Assembly: GCF_009498525.1 (NCBI RefSeq)
Contig: NZ_QSNT01000001.1
Location: 1,511,083-1,575,082, forward strand
Origin: Rhizobium sp. ICMP 5592
GTDB taxonomy: Bacteria > Pseudomonadota > Alphaproteobacteria > Rhizobiales > Rhizobiaceae
DNA: 64,000 nucleotides
Reading direction: 5' to 3'
Shown here: piece after piece, positions 27,610 through 35,777 of the stretch
Numbering within the stretch: the first letter of the stretch is position 1
Layout of the letters: every line of letters starts with the position of its first letter
Translations under genes and position numbers: made by a program
Notes under the pieces: model-generated
What the model was told of the DNA's origin: nothing
The model's database searches: none
Seen by the model: only the letters and a program-made list of their open reading frames with translations

Positions 27610-28476
27610 ATGTTGGACATCGAAGACCTGCAGACATTTGTCGAAGTGGCAGACGCCGGTGGCGTCTCGGCTGCTGCCCGCCGCCTCGGGGTCTCGAAGT
27701 CGATCGTCAGCCGTCGGCTATTCCGGCTGGAGGCGGACCTCGGTGTCCAGCTCCTCGCACGCACCACCCGCGGCGCGGCACTGACCGAGGCGGGCGCCAC
27801 GTTTCGCGACCATGCCGCCCGGGTCTGCACAGAAATCGATATTGCGCGCGAGACCATCCTGCCTGCCGGAGACTTGCGCGGCCGCTTGCGGATTGCGGCG
27901 CCGCTCTCCTTCGGACCAACGGACCTGGCACCGGTGTTTGCGGAGCTGGCGCGGCGCCATCCGCTGCTTCATGTGCACGCCTGCTACAGTGATCGCTTCG
28001 TGGATTTGATCGGGGAGGGTTTCGACTGTGCAGTGCGCGTCGGCTATCTCCCGGACTCGAACCTGATCGCGCGTCGCGTCGGGCCTATCCGTGGAAAGCT
28101 CGTCGCGAGCCCGGACTATATCAAAGCAAACGGGGCTCCGGAGACGCCGGACGAACTTCTCAGTCATCAGGCACTGATGCAAGGCACGGAAACCTGGCAA
28201 TTCGTCGACGGCGATAAAACGATCTCGGTTCACCCTCAGGGGCGATTTAAGGCGGACAACGGCACCGCACTTGCCATAGCCGCCGTAGCGGGGCTCGGTA
28301 TTGCCTGGCTTCCCGCTTGCCTCACCGAGAGCTATGTGGCTTCGGGCGCTTTGGTTGCGGTGATGACACGCTATCCTCCTCCAACAGCCGGGGTGTTCGT
28401 CGTCCGGCCGCCGGGGCTGCACCCTGCGCGAAAGGTTCGAGTTCTAACGGAACTGCTGATTGAGCATTTCGGTTAA
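27610..28476 (+). CDS. LysR-family transcriptional regulator
   Basis: The 288-residue protein has a LysR winged helix (residues 1-60; Ser-Ala-Ala-Ala-Arg-Arg-Leu-Gly-Val-Ser-Lys-Ser) and a LysR substrate-binding effector domain, of the CrgA-like group. ATG 27610 gives the canonical start (Met-Leu-Asp-Ile-Glu-Asp-Leu); the frame is open 12 codons upstream. It is divergent from the SDR and SnoaL-like genes across 171 bp and probably controls them. The stop merges directly into a RIME-like repeat. Confidence 0.91.
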   Translation: MLDIEDLQTFVEVADAGGVSAAARRLGVSKSIVSRRLFRLEADLGVQLLARTTRGAALTEAGATFRDHAARVCTEIDIARETILPAGDLRGRLRIAAPLSFGPTDLAPVFAELARRHPLLHVHACYSDRFVDLIGEGFDCAVRVGYLPDSNLIARRVGPIRGKLVASPDYIKANGAPETPDELLSHQALMQGTETWQFVDGDKTISVHPQGRFKADNGTALAIAAVAGLGIAWLPACLTESYVASGALVAVMTRYPPPTAGVFVVRPPGLHPARKVRVLTELLIEHFG

Positions 28477-28477
28477 A

Positions 28478-28580
28478 GCAATTCCAGGAAAAATGTGCTG
28501 CGGTTTTCCGTCCGGAATTGCGCAAGAAACAAAGAGCTAGAGCGTCTCTACACTACCGCGAAGCGTAGAAACGCTCTAGC
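28478..28580. repeat. RIME-like two-palindrome intergenic repeat
   Basis: Two dyads stand in tandem. The first (28478-28521) has ends GCAATTCC and GGAATTGC. The second (28536-28580) has 16-bp arms, GCTAGAGCGTCTCTAC against GTAGAAACGCTCTAGC, with one mismatch. The total of about 103 bp and the double palindrome match the rhizobial intergenic mosaic elements as described in the literature. It lies between two convergent genes and may also end both transcripts. Confidence 0.75.
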
Positions 28581-28600
28581 CGACGGAGATGTATCCGACG

Positions 28601-29014
28601 CTATTTGATCTCGACAAGCGTCCCGCGGGCGCGGGTCGACTTGCCATCCGGCAGGAAGATGTTGGTGTAGGCGACGCCGTTCTTGAAGTCGTCGACATGC
28701 ACGACATACTGCCCAGGCCGGCGCGACCAGTAGATCATGTAGACCTCGTTGCCGATTGACGTGACGGTGATGTCGACCGCTGCGGTGTTCTTGCCGTCCG
28801 GGGAGGTGAACACCATCTGGCGTGACGACTTGAAATCGAGCCGGAACTTCTGGTCGCCGAAGTCGACATTATAGGATTTGCCCACGGCGACGAACTCGCT
28901 GTCGGCCGCGACCGGGACCGCGTGCGGATCGGCCGCTTGCGCGGATGCCGGTGTCGATATTCCCAGCAACGGGGCAAGGGTGAGGAGTGTGATTGCTGTC
29001 ATGGTCTTAAGCAT
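28601..29014 (-). CDS. Secreted MoaF-like (calycin fold) small protein
   Basis: The 137-residue protein has a signal peptide (cut near Ala-Ser-Ala-Gln, about residue 26). The rest is mostly beta strands, including Tyr-Met-Ile-Tyr-Trp-Ser and Tyr-Val-Val-His-Val-Asp-Asp, a pattern like the MoaF C-terminal domain. The ligand is unknown. It stands on the same strand as the next two genes (SnoaL-like, NmrA-like), with an 81-bp gap, and could be the last gene of their operon. The MoaF relation is from pattern only. Confidence 0.68.
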   Translation of the reverse strand: MLKTMTAITLLTLAPLLGISTPASAQAADPHAVPVAADSEFVAVGKSYNVDFGDQKFRLDFKSSRQMVFTSPDGKNTAAVDITVTSIGNEVYMIYWSRRPGQYVVHVDDFKNGVAYTNIFLPDGKSTRARGTLVEIK

Positions 29015-29095
29015 GGAATGAAGCCTTTTGTGAAATGGTATTGAGGTAATTGCGAGGGATGACGCCTATCCATCCCGCTGATGTGAGAGCTGCAT

Positions 29096-29593
29096 CTAGG
29101 CCTTGAGCTGGTTGACCAATCCATAGAGATCGGCAGCACCCCAATGTTCGGAAAACAGGCCGTCGCGTACCTTCATGATATCGGTCGAGTTGAACGTGAC
29201 ATGCCTCCCGGTCGCGGGAACGCCCAGATATTCGCCCGCATGGGTGCCGCTCCAGATAAGGTTGGCTGAAATCATGTCTCCGTCGACAACGGACACGTCG
29301 CTCGTGACTTTGAGATCGGGAAAAGCCTCGATGCGCCTGCGGAAATAAGCCACGGCCGCATCAGGCCCGCTGGTAGCTGACGGTGTATTCATCACCAGCG
29401 TCTGGTGCTGGACGTATCCGTCATCGACATAGAGAGCCCGAAACGCCTTGAGGTCGTGCGCCGATAGCGTGTCGAGAAAGGCCCGCAGGAGATCGCGGGC
29501 TGTTCGAGTGCTTGCCGCCAAAGCCGGGGAGGTCACCGCGAGCGCGATGGGGAGGGCGAGGATACCTCTTCGAGCGATAAGTGCCTGCTCCAT
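29096..29593 (-). CDS. Secreted SnoaL-like (ester cyclase type) protein
   Basis: The 165-residue protein begins with a twin-arginine-like or Sec signal (Arg-Arg-Gly-Ile-Leu then a hydrophobic run, cut near Ala-Leu-Ala-Ala). It then has a SnoaL/NTF2-like domain with Phe-Pro-Asp-Leu-Lys-Val and Gly-Thr-His-x-Gly-Glu-Tyr-Leu-Gly-Val-Pro-Ala-Thr-Gly, very typical of the ester-cyclase group. Many rhizobia carry such proteins of unknown substrate next to oxidoreductases. It starts 14 bp after the NmrA-like gene ends, which suggests one operon. Confidence 0.83.
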   Translation of the reverse strand: MEQALIARRGILALPIALAVTSPALAASTRTARDLLRAFLDTLSAHDLKAFRALYVDDGYVQHQTLVMNTPSATSGPDAAVAYFRRRIEAFPDLKVTSDVSVVDGDMISANLIWSGTHAGEYLGVPATGRHVTFNSTDIMKVRDGLFSEHWGAADLYGLVNQLKA

Positions 29594-29607
29594 GACAATG
29601 TCCCTCC

Positions 29608-30447
29608 TCAGTTCGCAAGGTCTGCGGCATGGTCTCTAGCGTAGGTTTCTAGCGACCGGGGAGGCTTGCCCGTCAGTGTCTCGACCGCATCGGTAACGGC
29701 CGCCGTCCAACCCTCGCGCACCGGATGGAAGATCGCGGCCAGCATGAGGGCATAGTCTTTCGGCACGCCGGCCCCGGTCAGGATGCCGACGAAGGTCTCG
29801 TCGTCGACAGCCGTGTAGGTGATGGGCTTGCCGATGGTCGCAGACAGGATTTTCGCCGCGTCGGTATAGCTGAGGGCTTCCGGGCCTGTCAGGTTGAAGG
29901 CCTTGCCATCGAAGCGGTCGGTCGTGAGCGCCGAGACGGCACTTGCGGCGATGTCGCGCACATCGATGAAGCTCGATTTGCCGTTGCCGGCCGGCACCGC
30001 GATCTGTCCGTGGTCGATGCCGGCTTTCCAGTAGGTATGAAAATTATCGCTGAACCAGTTGGGCCGCAGGATGACATAGGGCGTACCGGATTTTTCGAGC
30101 GTCATTTCCACCTGGCGATACGGGATGGCGTCATCCGCATCGACGCCGAAGACGCTCTGGAACACGACCTTGACCTTACACGCCGCAGCTGCCTCGATGA
30201 CGGGTGTGAGCAGTCCCTTGGAATCGGCGTAGCCGCCGGGCAGCAGGACATAGGCGCGATCGACGCCGGCGAAGGCCGGGCCGAATGTGCTGGGATCGGC
30301 ATAATCGAAAGCGACAGCTTCTGCTCCCTCTACACGCTTACCGGCGCGCGACGCAGCTTTCACCTTTTCGCCCCTGGCCAATAGAGCCGCGACAAGCGGC
30401 CTGCCGACATTGCCCGTGGCGCCGAGAACGAGAATTTTGCCAGTCAT
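29608..30447 (-). CDS. NmrA-like NAD(P)-binding oxidoreductase
   Basis: The 279-residue atypical SDR has the N-terminal Gly-Ala-Thr-Gly-Asn-Val-Gly-Arg motif of NmrA/HSCARG proteins and no YxxxK. Close relatives are NAD(P)H:quinone-type reductases (QorB) or redox sensors. It is the first gene of a likely operon with the SnoaL-like and MoaF-like genes, and is divergent from an HxlR regulator. That pairing is common for quinone- or electrophile-responsive genes. Confidence 0.85.
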   Translation of the reverse strand: MTGKILVLGATGNVGRPLVAALLARGEKVKAASRAGKRVEGAEAVAFDYADPSTFGPAFAGVDRAYVLLPGGYADSKGLLTPVIEAAAACKVKVVFQSVFGVDADDAIPYRQVEMTLEKSGTPYVILRPNWFSDNFHTYWKAGIDHGQIAVPAGNGKSSFIDVRDIAASAVSALTTDRFDGKAFNLTGPEALSYTDAAKILSATIGKPITYTAVDDETFVGILTGAGVPKDYALMLAAIFHPVREGWTAAVTDAVETLTGKPPRSLETYARDHAADLAN

Positions 30448-30541
30448 GATTCATCTCCTTAGTTTCTATTGGAAACCTTCTTTCGATTGGATACATACTT
30501 CCGATCCGTATCGCGCAAAAGAGAGCACCTGCGGGTCACAT

Positions 30542-30559
30542 GGTTCCCTTAAGGAAACC
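30542..30559. promoter_or_regulatory. Candidate HxlR operator
   Basis: GGTTCCCTTAAGGAAACC is an 18-bp dyad in which 8 of 9 pairs match. It sits 30 bp before the HxlR start. The half-site GGAAACC recurs at 30471-30477, near the NmrA-like gene, so the regulator could act on both divergent genes. Confidence 0.5.
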
Positions 30560-30588
30560 GGCCCCGGTGAACCGACAGGAAAGAGACG

Positions 30589-30957
30589 ATGACCTACGCC
30601 TATGATGTCTATGAGGATCGTTGCCCGACGCGTCTGGTGCTCGAGAGACTGGCCGACAAATGGGCATTGCTCATTCTGGACCGGCTGGAAGGCGACCCGA
30701 TACGCTTCAACCATTTGCGACGGGACATCAAGGGCATCTCGCAAAAGGTATTGTCGCAGACCTTGAAGAAGCTGGAGCGCGATGGATTGATTTCACGCAG
30801 CGTGTTCGCAACGGTACCCGTCACCGTAGAATATGCCCTGACGCCGCTCGGGCGAACGCTCGCAGACACCGTGCGGACGCTCGCGCATTGGGCCGAACAC
30901 AATATGGACGCGGTCCTTGCCGCACAGGCGGCCTATGACACCGCCGCTGCGGCGTAG
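30589..30957 (+). CDS. HxlR-family winged-helix regulator
   Basis: The 122-residue protein has the standard HxlR start: a Cys-Pro near residue 9 and Leu-Ala-Asp-Lys-Trp-Ala-Leu-Leu-Ile-Leu. The recognition part follows as Ile-Ser-Gln-Lys-Val-Leu-Ser-Gln-Thr-Leu-Lys-Lys-Leu-Glu-Arg-Asp-Gly. The Cys is often the redox- or electrophile-sensing residue in this family. It is divergent from the NmrA-like oxidoreductase, its probable target. GGAAAGAG precedes the ATG. Confidence 0.92.
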   Translation: MTYAYDVYEDRCPTRLVLERLADKWALLILDRLEGDPIRFNHLRRDIKGISQKVLSQTLKKLERDGLISRSVFATVPVTVEYALTPLGRTLADTVRTLAHWAEHNMDAVLAAQAAYDTAAAA

Positions 30958-30993
30958 AGATGGGATGAGGGCAAAGGCCGCCCTCCATCGCAC

Positions 30994-31608
30994 TTACGGA
31001 TCGAAACGACTGACCTCGATGCCCATGCCGACAGGCAGCAATACGCTCGTGATTCCGGCCTTGGCGCGGACGGCTCGACCATAGGCCTGCACATCCTCGT
31101 TTCCGGGGCGGATCATGTTGTCGGCGATGATGATCGCGCCTGGATTGAGCTTGGGGTAGAAAGCCTCCAGGCAGGGCACGTAGAGGTCCTTCCAGAGGTC
31201 GACCAACACGAAATCCAAGCCGACCGTCAGCTCGGAGATCATCTGTACGGCATCACCGACCTTGAAATCGATATGGTCGGCAAGTCCGGCCTTCGTCGCC
31301 CTGTCGCGGGCATGGGCCGACTTGTAGTCATGCAATTCCATCGTGATCAGCCGACCGCCGGTCGCACGGGCGGCTTCCGCCAGCCAGATGCCGGAATAGC
31401 CGAAGGATGTGCCGAGCTCGAGGATGCTCGGCGCCTTCAGGCTCTTGGCGACGATGTTGAGCAGGCGGCCGGTTTCCGGCCCGACGGCGCGCATCCGGCG
31501 ATCCTGACCGCCATCGCGGCCGCCCGGCGGCATGTCGCGCGGCCTGCTCTGCTCTTCCAGGATCAGCCCGTGATATTCATCGAGCACTGCCAAGATTTTG
31601 TCGTCCAT
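30994..31608 (-). CDS. O-methyltransferase, class I SAM-dependent
   Basis: The 204-residue protein has a SAM-binding Glu-Leu-Gly-Thr-Ser-Phe-Gly-Tyr-Ser motif (about residue 65). The metal/catalytic pattern of the catechol-O-methyltransferase-like family 3 follows (Val-Asp-Leu-Trp-Lys-Asp-Leu-Tyr, then Ala-Asp-Asn-Met). The substrate is not known. AGAGGATT precedes ATG 31608; a start at 31626 is also open. It is a single gene, convergent with the HxlR gene (36 bp apart). Confidence 0.87.
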   Translation of the reverse strand: MDDKILAVLDEYHGLILEEQSRPRDMPPGGRDGGQDRRMRAVGPETGRLLNIVAKSLKAPSILELGTSFGYSGIWLAEAARATGGRLITMELHDYKSAHARDRATKAGLADHIDFKVGDAVQMISELTVGLDFVLVDLWKDLYVPCLEAFYPKLNPGAIIIADNMIRPGNEDVQAYGRAVRAKAGITSVLLPVGMGIEVSRFDP

Positions 31609-31719
31609 ATCCAATCCTCTATCCAACTGCGGACTGCGGCGCGCACGATAGGAGCGAATTCTGTGGCCGTCGAGGCTGTCGGGCGGTGGGTACGGTTCGT
31701 GTCACTCTAACGTGATCGA

Positions 31720-32472
31720 TCAAATCGCCCCGTCGACGATCACCATGGAGCTGCCGCGGGAACATGTCTCGACGCGGGCATCGATTTTGTAGATATCGCG
31801 CAGCATCCCGGTGGTGATGACTTCAGGTGTGGCGCCGCTTGCCGCCATCTTGCCATGCGCGATCACGATGGTGTTTTCGCAGTAGCGGAGCGCGTGGTTG
31901 AGGTCGTGAAGGGCGATCAGGACGATCATGCCGTCCCGCTTGGCGAGATCGGTAATGAAACTCAGTACCTCGATCTGCCGGTGAAGGTCGAGCGCCGAGG
32001 TCGGTTCGTCCATCAACAGGATTTCGGGGCGACGAATAAGCGCCTGTGCCAACGAAACGAGCTGGCGCTGGCCGCCGGAGAGCTCGCCGAGGCCGCGAAA
32101 CGCCAGGTTTTCGATCCGCAATGCCTTCAGGATGGCATCGATCTCAGCCAGTTCGTCGTCGGCGACCCGCCAGCCGCTGCCTTGCTTTGCCGAAAGCAGC
32201 ACCGATTCGTAGACGGTGAGAACCGCATTGGCGCCGGTATCCTGCGGCATGTAGCAGATCGAGCGAGATCCTCGTTCCGTATTGGAGAGTTCTACCAGCC
32301 CCGGCCCCTTGATCAGGCCGGCGATCCGCTTGAACAAGGTTGATTTGCCGGCGGCGTTCGGGCCGATGATCGCCGTGACGCTCCCGCCCTTGAGGTCGCT
32401 GAGGGTGACATCGGACAGCACTTTCACCTTGCCATAGGAGGCTCCGACCTGATCGAGTGCCAAACCTACCAT
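31720..32472 (-). CDS. Iron-siderophore/heme/cobalamin-type ABC ATPase (FecE-like)
   Basis: The 250-residue ATPase has Walker A (Gly-Pro-Asn-Ala-Ala-Gly-Lys-Ser), the signature Leu-Ser-Gly-Gly-Gln-Arg-Gln, Walker B ending Asp-Glu-Pro-Thr-Ser-Ala-Leu-Asp and an H-loop His. It is of the FecE/FhuC/BtuD branch. It overlaps the FecCD permease by 7 bp, so the two are coupled. Together they form an importer core whose binding protein is not encoded nearby. Confidence 0.91.
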   Translation of the reverse strand: MVGLALDQVGASYGKVKVLSDVTLSDLKGGSVTAIIGPNAAGKSTLFKRIAGLIKGPGLVELSNTERGSRSICYMPQDTGANAVLTVYESVLLSAKQGSGWRVADDELAEIDAILKALRIENLAFRGLGELSGGQRQLVSLAQALIRRPEILLMDEPTSALDLHRQIEVLSFITDLAKRDGMIVLIALHDLNHALRYCENTIVIAHGKMAASGATPEVITTGMLRDIYKIDARVETCSRGSSMVIVDGAI

Positions 32473-33530
32473 GAACGCCTCCTGCTACCGAAAATCAGGA
32501 TGAAGAAGAAGGGAACGCCGACCAGCGCGGTGATCACCCCGATCGGCAGGATCGCACCCGGGATGATGATCTTGCTGAGAACCGAGGTTGCCGACAGAAG
32601 CAGGGCGCCGCAGACGACCGATGCGGGCAGGAAGAAGCGCTGATCCTCGCCGACGATCATGCGCGCCATATGCGGTCCGACGAGACCGACGAAGCCGATC
32701 GTGCCGACGAAGGATACCGGGATGGCGGCGAGAAGGCTGACAAGCATCATCGTCCTCAGACGCAGCGCCCGCACGTTGACGCCCATGCTTGCGGCCTTGT
32801 CGTCTCCGAGGCGAAGCGCCGTCAGCGCCCATGCGTCCCGCATGAACAACGGCAAGATGACGACTAGCATGCCGGCAATGATCGCAACCTTGGGCCAGGT
32901 TGCCTTGGTGAAGCTACCCATCGTCCAGAAGACGATTGCCGAAAGTGCCTGTTCGGATGCCAGATATTCGAGCAGCGATAGGGCAGCATTGAAGCTGAAC
33001 ACCAGGGCGATTCCGAGCAGGACGATGGTCTCGACGCTGACGCCGCGCATGGTCGAGGCAAAGTGGATAAACATTGCCGCCGCCATCGCCATGATAAAGG
33101 CGTTGATAGGCACCATGTAGACAACCGCGCCGGGATAGAGGGCGATACCCCCGACAAGGGCGAGGGCCGCGCCGAAACTCGCCGCCGCCGAAATGCCGAG
33201 TGTGAACGGGCTTGCCAGCGGATTGGCGAGGATCGTCTGCATTTCGGCGCCGGAAACCGACAGAGCGGCGCCAACGACGACCGCCATCAGCGCGATCGGC
33301 ATGCGGATATCCCAGATGACGACGCGCAATTGAATAGCCGCATTGGCAGGATCGAAAATCGCGGACAGAACCTGCTGGAGGGTATAGTTGGCCGGCCCGA
33401 GCGCCATGTCGAGTGCTATGCTCATGCAGAGCGCGACGCCGAGAAGCGCCAGGATGATCAGGCGGCGGAAGACCCGGAAGCGATATTGCTCGCCTCCGGT
33501 CACGATCGTTTGAAACGTCCCAACGGACAT
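32466..33530 (-). CDS. FecCD-family ABC importer permease
   Basis: The 354-residue permease has about ten transmembrane helices and FecCD motifs such as Arg-x-Pro-x-x-Leu-Met-Ala-Val-Val-Val-Gly-Ala-x-Leu-(Ser/Ala)-x-Ser-Gly, and Phe-Val-Gly-Leu-Val-Gly-Pro-His-(Met/x)-Ala-Arg. It imports iron-siderophore, heme or cobalamin compounds when paired with a binding protein. No Fe-binding protein and no obvious Fur/RirA/Irr site were found next to it. It lies downstream of a strong hairpin that separates it from the FAD-oxidoreductase gene. Confidence 0.92.
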   Translation of the reverse strand: MSVGTFQTIVTGGEQYRFRVFRRLIILALLGVALCMSIALDMALGPANYTLQQVLSAIFDPANAAIQLRVVIWDIRMPIALMAVVVGAALSVSGAEMQTILANPLASPFTLGISAAASFGAALALVGGIALYPGAVVYMVPINAFIMAMAAAMFIHFASTMRGVSVETIVLLGIALVFSFNAALSLLEYLASEQALSAIVFWTMGSFTKATWPKVAIIAGMLVVILPLFMRDAWALTALRLGDDKAASMGVNVRALRLRTMMLVSLLAAIPVSFVGTIGFVGLVGPHMARMIVGEDQRFFLPASVVCGALLLSATSVLSKIIIPGAILPIGVITALVGVPFFFILIFGSRRRSW

Positions 33531-33560
33531 GACGGCTTGTCCTTCGGCAAAATGCGAGAG

Positions 33561-33595
33561 GCCAGCTTATGGTCGAAGATCGACCATAAGCTGGC
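33561..33595 (-). terminator. 15-bp perfect hairpin between FAD oxidoreductase and FecCD genes
   Basis: Arms GCCAGCTTATGGTCG and CGACCATAAGCTGGC enclose a 5-nt loop. It lies 96 bp after the FAD-oxidoreductase stop and 30 bp before the FecCD start, on the same strand. A short T-containing stretch follows on the minus strand. A terminator for the oxidoreductase is the simplest reading; attenuation of the importer is possible. Confidence 0.65.
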
Positions 33596-33690
33596 ACCAG
33601 GCTCGAGCCACCGCTCGACGAAAACTGAGACCCTCTATGCTTTTATGAGTAAAGCAGTCAAGTTCAATTTGGCAGCGAGCAGGCGAAGGA

Positions 33691-35016
33691 TCAGAAATCC
33701 GCAACCTTACCCCAGACCGAGCCGTTCAACCGGTCCGGATAGTAGGGTTTCGGATCGACGATCGGCTCCGCGCCTGTCACAAGATCTGCGACGAGATGGC
33801 CCGCTCCGGGACCGATCCCGAATCCGTGGCCACTGAAGCCTGCCGCCAGGATCAGTCCTGGCAGGGTCGGTATCTCGCCGATTGCCGGGACGCCGTCGGG
33901 TGTGCTGTCGATATAGCCGGCCCATGCCGCGGTAACTGGCGTCTGGGTAAGTGCCGGGAGCAGTGCGCGCGCGCGCTCCAGGGTCAGATCGATCTGTTGG
34001 CGATCCGGACGGGGATCGAGAATACGATTGCGCTCCATCGGCGTCGGTCGATCCAGCCGCCAGCGCGACAGGGTTTCATGCCCGCTCCTTATGCCCTCAA
34101 ACCCGCCGGGAGCGAGGCTGCGCCGGCGCTTGATGAACATTGGTACGAAATGGCGCGCGAAGCGAAGCTGCTGCAAGGTCGGATCGACACGGGCGCGGCC
34201 GCTGATGGCGAGCGTATAGCCGCCGTCGCTCCGGCGCGTTGCCGAGACCGCGGCGGTATGCAGCGCTGCCGGCAAGCCTTCGGCGCCAGGGCCGACCGAA
34301 AGGATCGAGGAGCGGATCGCGGCTTGCGGAAAACGGATGCCGAGTTGCCGGCAAAAGGACGATGCCCAGGCACCGCCGGCCATAACAACCGTTCGGGTGC
34401 GGATCGTGCCGGCTTCGGTGACGACGCCGCTGACATGGCCGCTTTCGACCTCCAGACCGCGAGCGGCACACATCTGGTGGACACTGCCACCGAGCGCCAT
34501 GACGGCGCGGGCGACCACCGGAGCTGCCCGCGACGGATCGGCGGTGCCGTCGGTTGGTGAGAAGACCCCGCCTTTCCATTGCTGGCCGGTCGCCACCCCA
34601 AATTCGCTCGCCTTCTTGCCGTCGAGCATGTGGGTGGTGACGCCAACGCCGCGGGCAAATTCGCCCCAGCGTGCCCAGCCGGCGAGTTCAGCGTCGTCAT
34701 TGCTCAGATAGAGCAGGCCGCAGCGACGAAATCCGGTATCCTCGCCACTGTCCTTGCCGAAATCCTCCCAAAGGGCTAGGCTCTTGGTGGAGATCGGCAG
34801 TTCGCGAGCATCCCTATTCTGCTGTCGGCACCATCCCCAGTTCCGGCTGGACTGCTCCGCGCCGATCCGGCCTTTTTCGATAAGAGCGACCTTCAGGCCA
34901 CGCCGGGCGAGATAATAGGCCGTGAAGACGCCGACGATGCCGCCGCCGATCACCACCGCATCCGCCTCCTTAGGAATAACAGGCGTGGTTTCGATGTGCA
35001 GAAGGGGGGCGGGCAT
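33691..35016 (-). CDS. FAD-dependent amine/D-amino-acid oxidoreductase (DadA-like)
   Basis: The 441-residue flavoprotein has an N-terminal dinucleotide motif Gly-Gly-Gly-Ile-Val-Gly-Val (about 22-28) and the DAO fold. A second FAD contact region near the C-terminus reads Gly-Phe-Ser-Gly-His-Gly-Phe-Gly-Ile-Gly-Pro. The region Glu-Gln-Ser-Ser-Arg-Asn-Trp-Gly-Trp-Cys-Arg-Gln-Gln is shared with the paralogue at 53385. It should oxidise an amino acid or amine to an imine. It is divergent from an Lrp/AsnC gene across 251 bp, the usual pairing for amino-acid-induced dehydrogenases. The substrate is not known. Confidence 0.87.
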   Translation of the reverse strand: MPAPLLHIETTPVIPKEADAVVIGGGIVGVFTAYYLARRGLKVALIEKGRIGAEQSSRNWGWCRQQNRDARELPISTKSLALWEDFGKDSGEDTGFRRCGLLYLSNDDAELAGWARWGEFARGVGVTTHMLDGKKASEFGVATGQQWKGGVFSPTDGTADPSRAAPVVARAVMALGGSVHQMCAARGLEVESGHVSGVVTEAGTIRTRTVVMAGGAWASSFCRQLGIRFPQAAIRSSILSVGPGAEGLPAALHTAAVSATRRSDGGYTLAISGRARVDPTLQQLRFARHFVPMFIKRRRSLAPGGFEGIRSGHETLSRWRLDRPTPMERNRILDPRPDRQQIDLTLERARALLPALTQTPVTAAWAGYIDSTPDGVPAIGEIPTLPGLILAAGFSGHGFGIGPGAGHLVADLVTGAEPIVDPKPYYPDRLNGSVWGKVADF

Positions 35017-35267
35017 GGCTTTCTCCGGGTTTCAGCCCAGCATTCTAGCCGAGCTTTCGTCGCGCAAATGCTGCAGATCGCCGCTAGACAGCATTTCCTT
35101 CGGTGGTGCCCGTCTATCACGAATGCTTGTGCTAAGATCAAGATTTTGCGAGATTATATCGACATGATCGAGGTTGATTCCGCTTGCTAACCGAGGCTTT
35201 CCGCCTAAAATGACGGAAGATTATTCCGTATGGCGGCGTGCCGCTGCCGATAAGAGGGAGCACGCCG

Positions 35268-35744
35268 ATGAAGCTCGACCGGATCGACATCAAGATTCTC
35301 TACGAATTGCAGAAGAACGGCCGCATCACCAATGTCGAGCTGGCCGAACTCGTCAATCTCTCGCCCAGCCCCTGTCTGATGCGGGTGAAGAAGTTGCAGT
35401 CGGAAGGCTATATCGCCGGCTATTCTGCGCAGATCAACATTGCCAAGCTTGGCCAGACGCTCACCGTCTTTACCGAAGTGACGCTGAAGAACCACCGCCA
35501 GATCGATTTCGCCCGCTTTCTGGCGGCGGTCGAGAAGGTGGATTCGGTCGTGGAATGCCATCTCGTTTCCGGCGGCTACGATTATCTGGTGAAGTTCGTC
35601 ACCGCCGGCATCGCCGAATACCAGACGACGATGGAGCGGCTGATCGACATGGAGATCGGTATCGACAAATATTTCAGCTTCGTCGTGCTGAAATCGCCGA
35701 TCGTCAAGGCGCATATGCCGCTGACCAGCCTTTTCCCGGTCTGA
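35268..35744 (+). CDS. Lrp/AsnC-family transcriptional regulator
   Basis: The 158-residue protein has an N-terminal AsnC helix-turn-helix (Leu-Asp-Arg-Ile-Asp-Ile-Lys-Ile-Leu, then Leu-Ser-Pro-Ser-Pro-Cys) and a RAM ligand domain (Gly-Gly-Tyr-Asp-Tyr-Leu). ATG 35268 follows GAGGGAG and is the canonical start; the frame is open to 35238. It is probably an amino-acid-responsive activator of the divergent FAD oxidoreductase. It is convergent with the dipeptide-type ABC operon (33 bp between stops). Confidence 0.92.
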   Translation: MKLDRIDIKILYELQKNGRITNVELAELVNLSPSPCLMRVKKLQSEGYIAGYSAQINIAKLGQTLTVFTEVTLKNHRQIDFARFLAAVEKVDSVVECHLVSGGYDYLVKFVTAGIAEYQTTMERLIDMEIGIDKYFSFVVLKSPIVKAHMPLTSLFPV

Positions 35745-35777
35745 CCTCTCTTCGGCGTATGGTGTGAGAAACGCCTG

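Noticed and set aside
28478..28580. CRISPR-like or IS-end repeats
   Set aside because: Only one copy of each palindrome, no spacers, no transposase; the structure fits a RIME-type intergenic element better.
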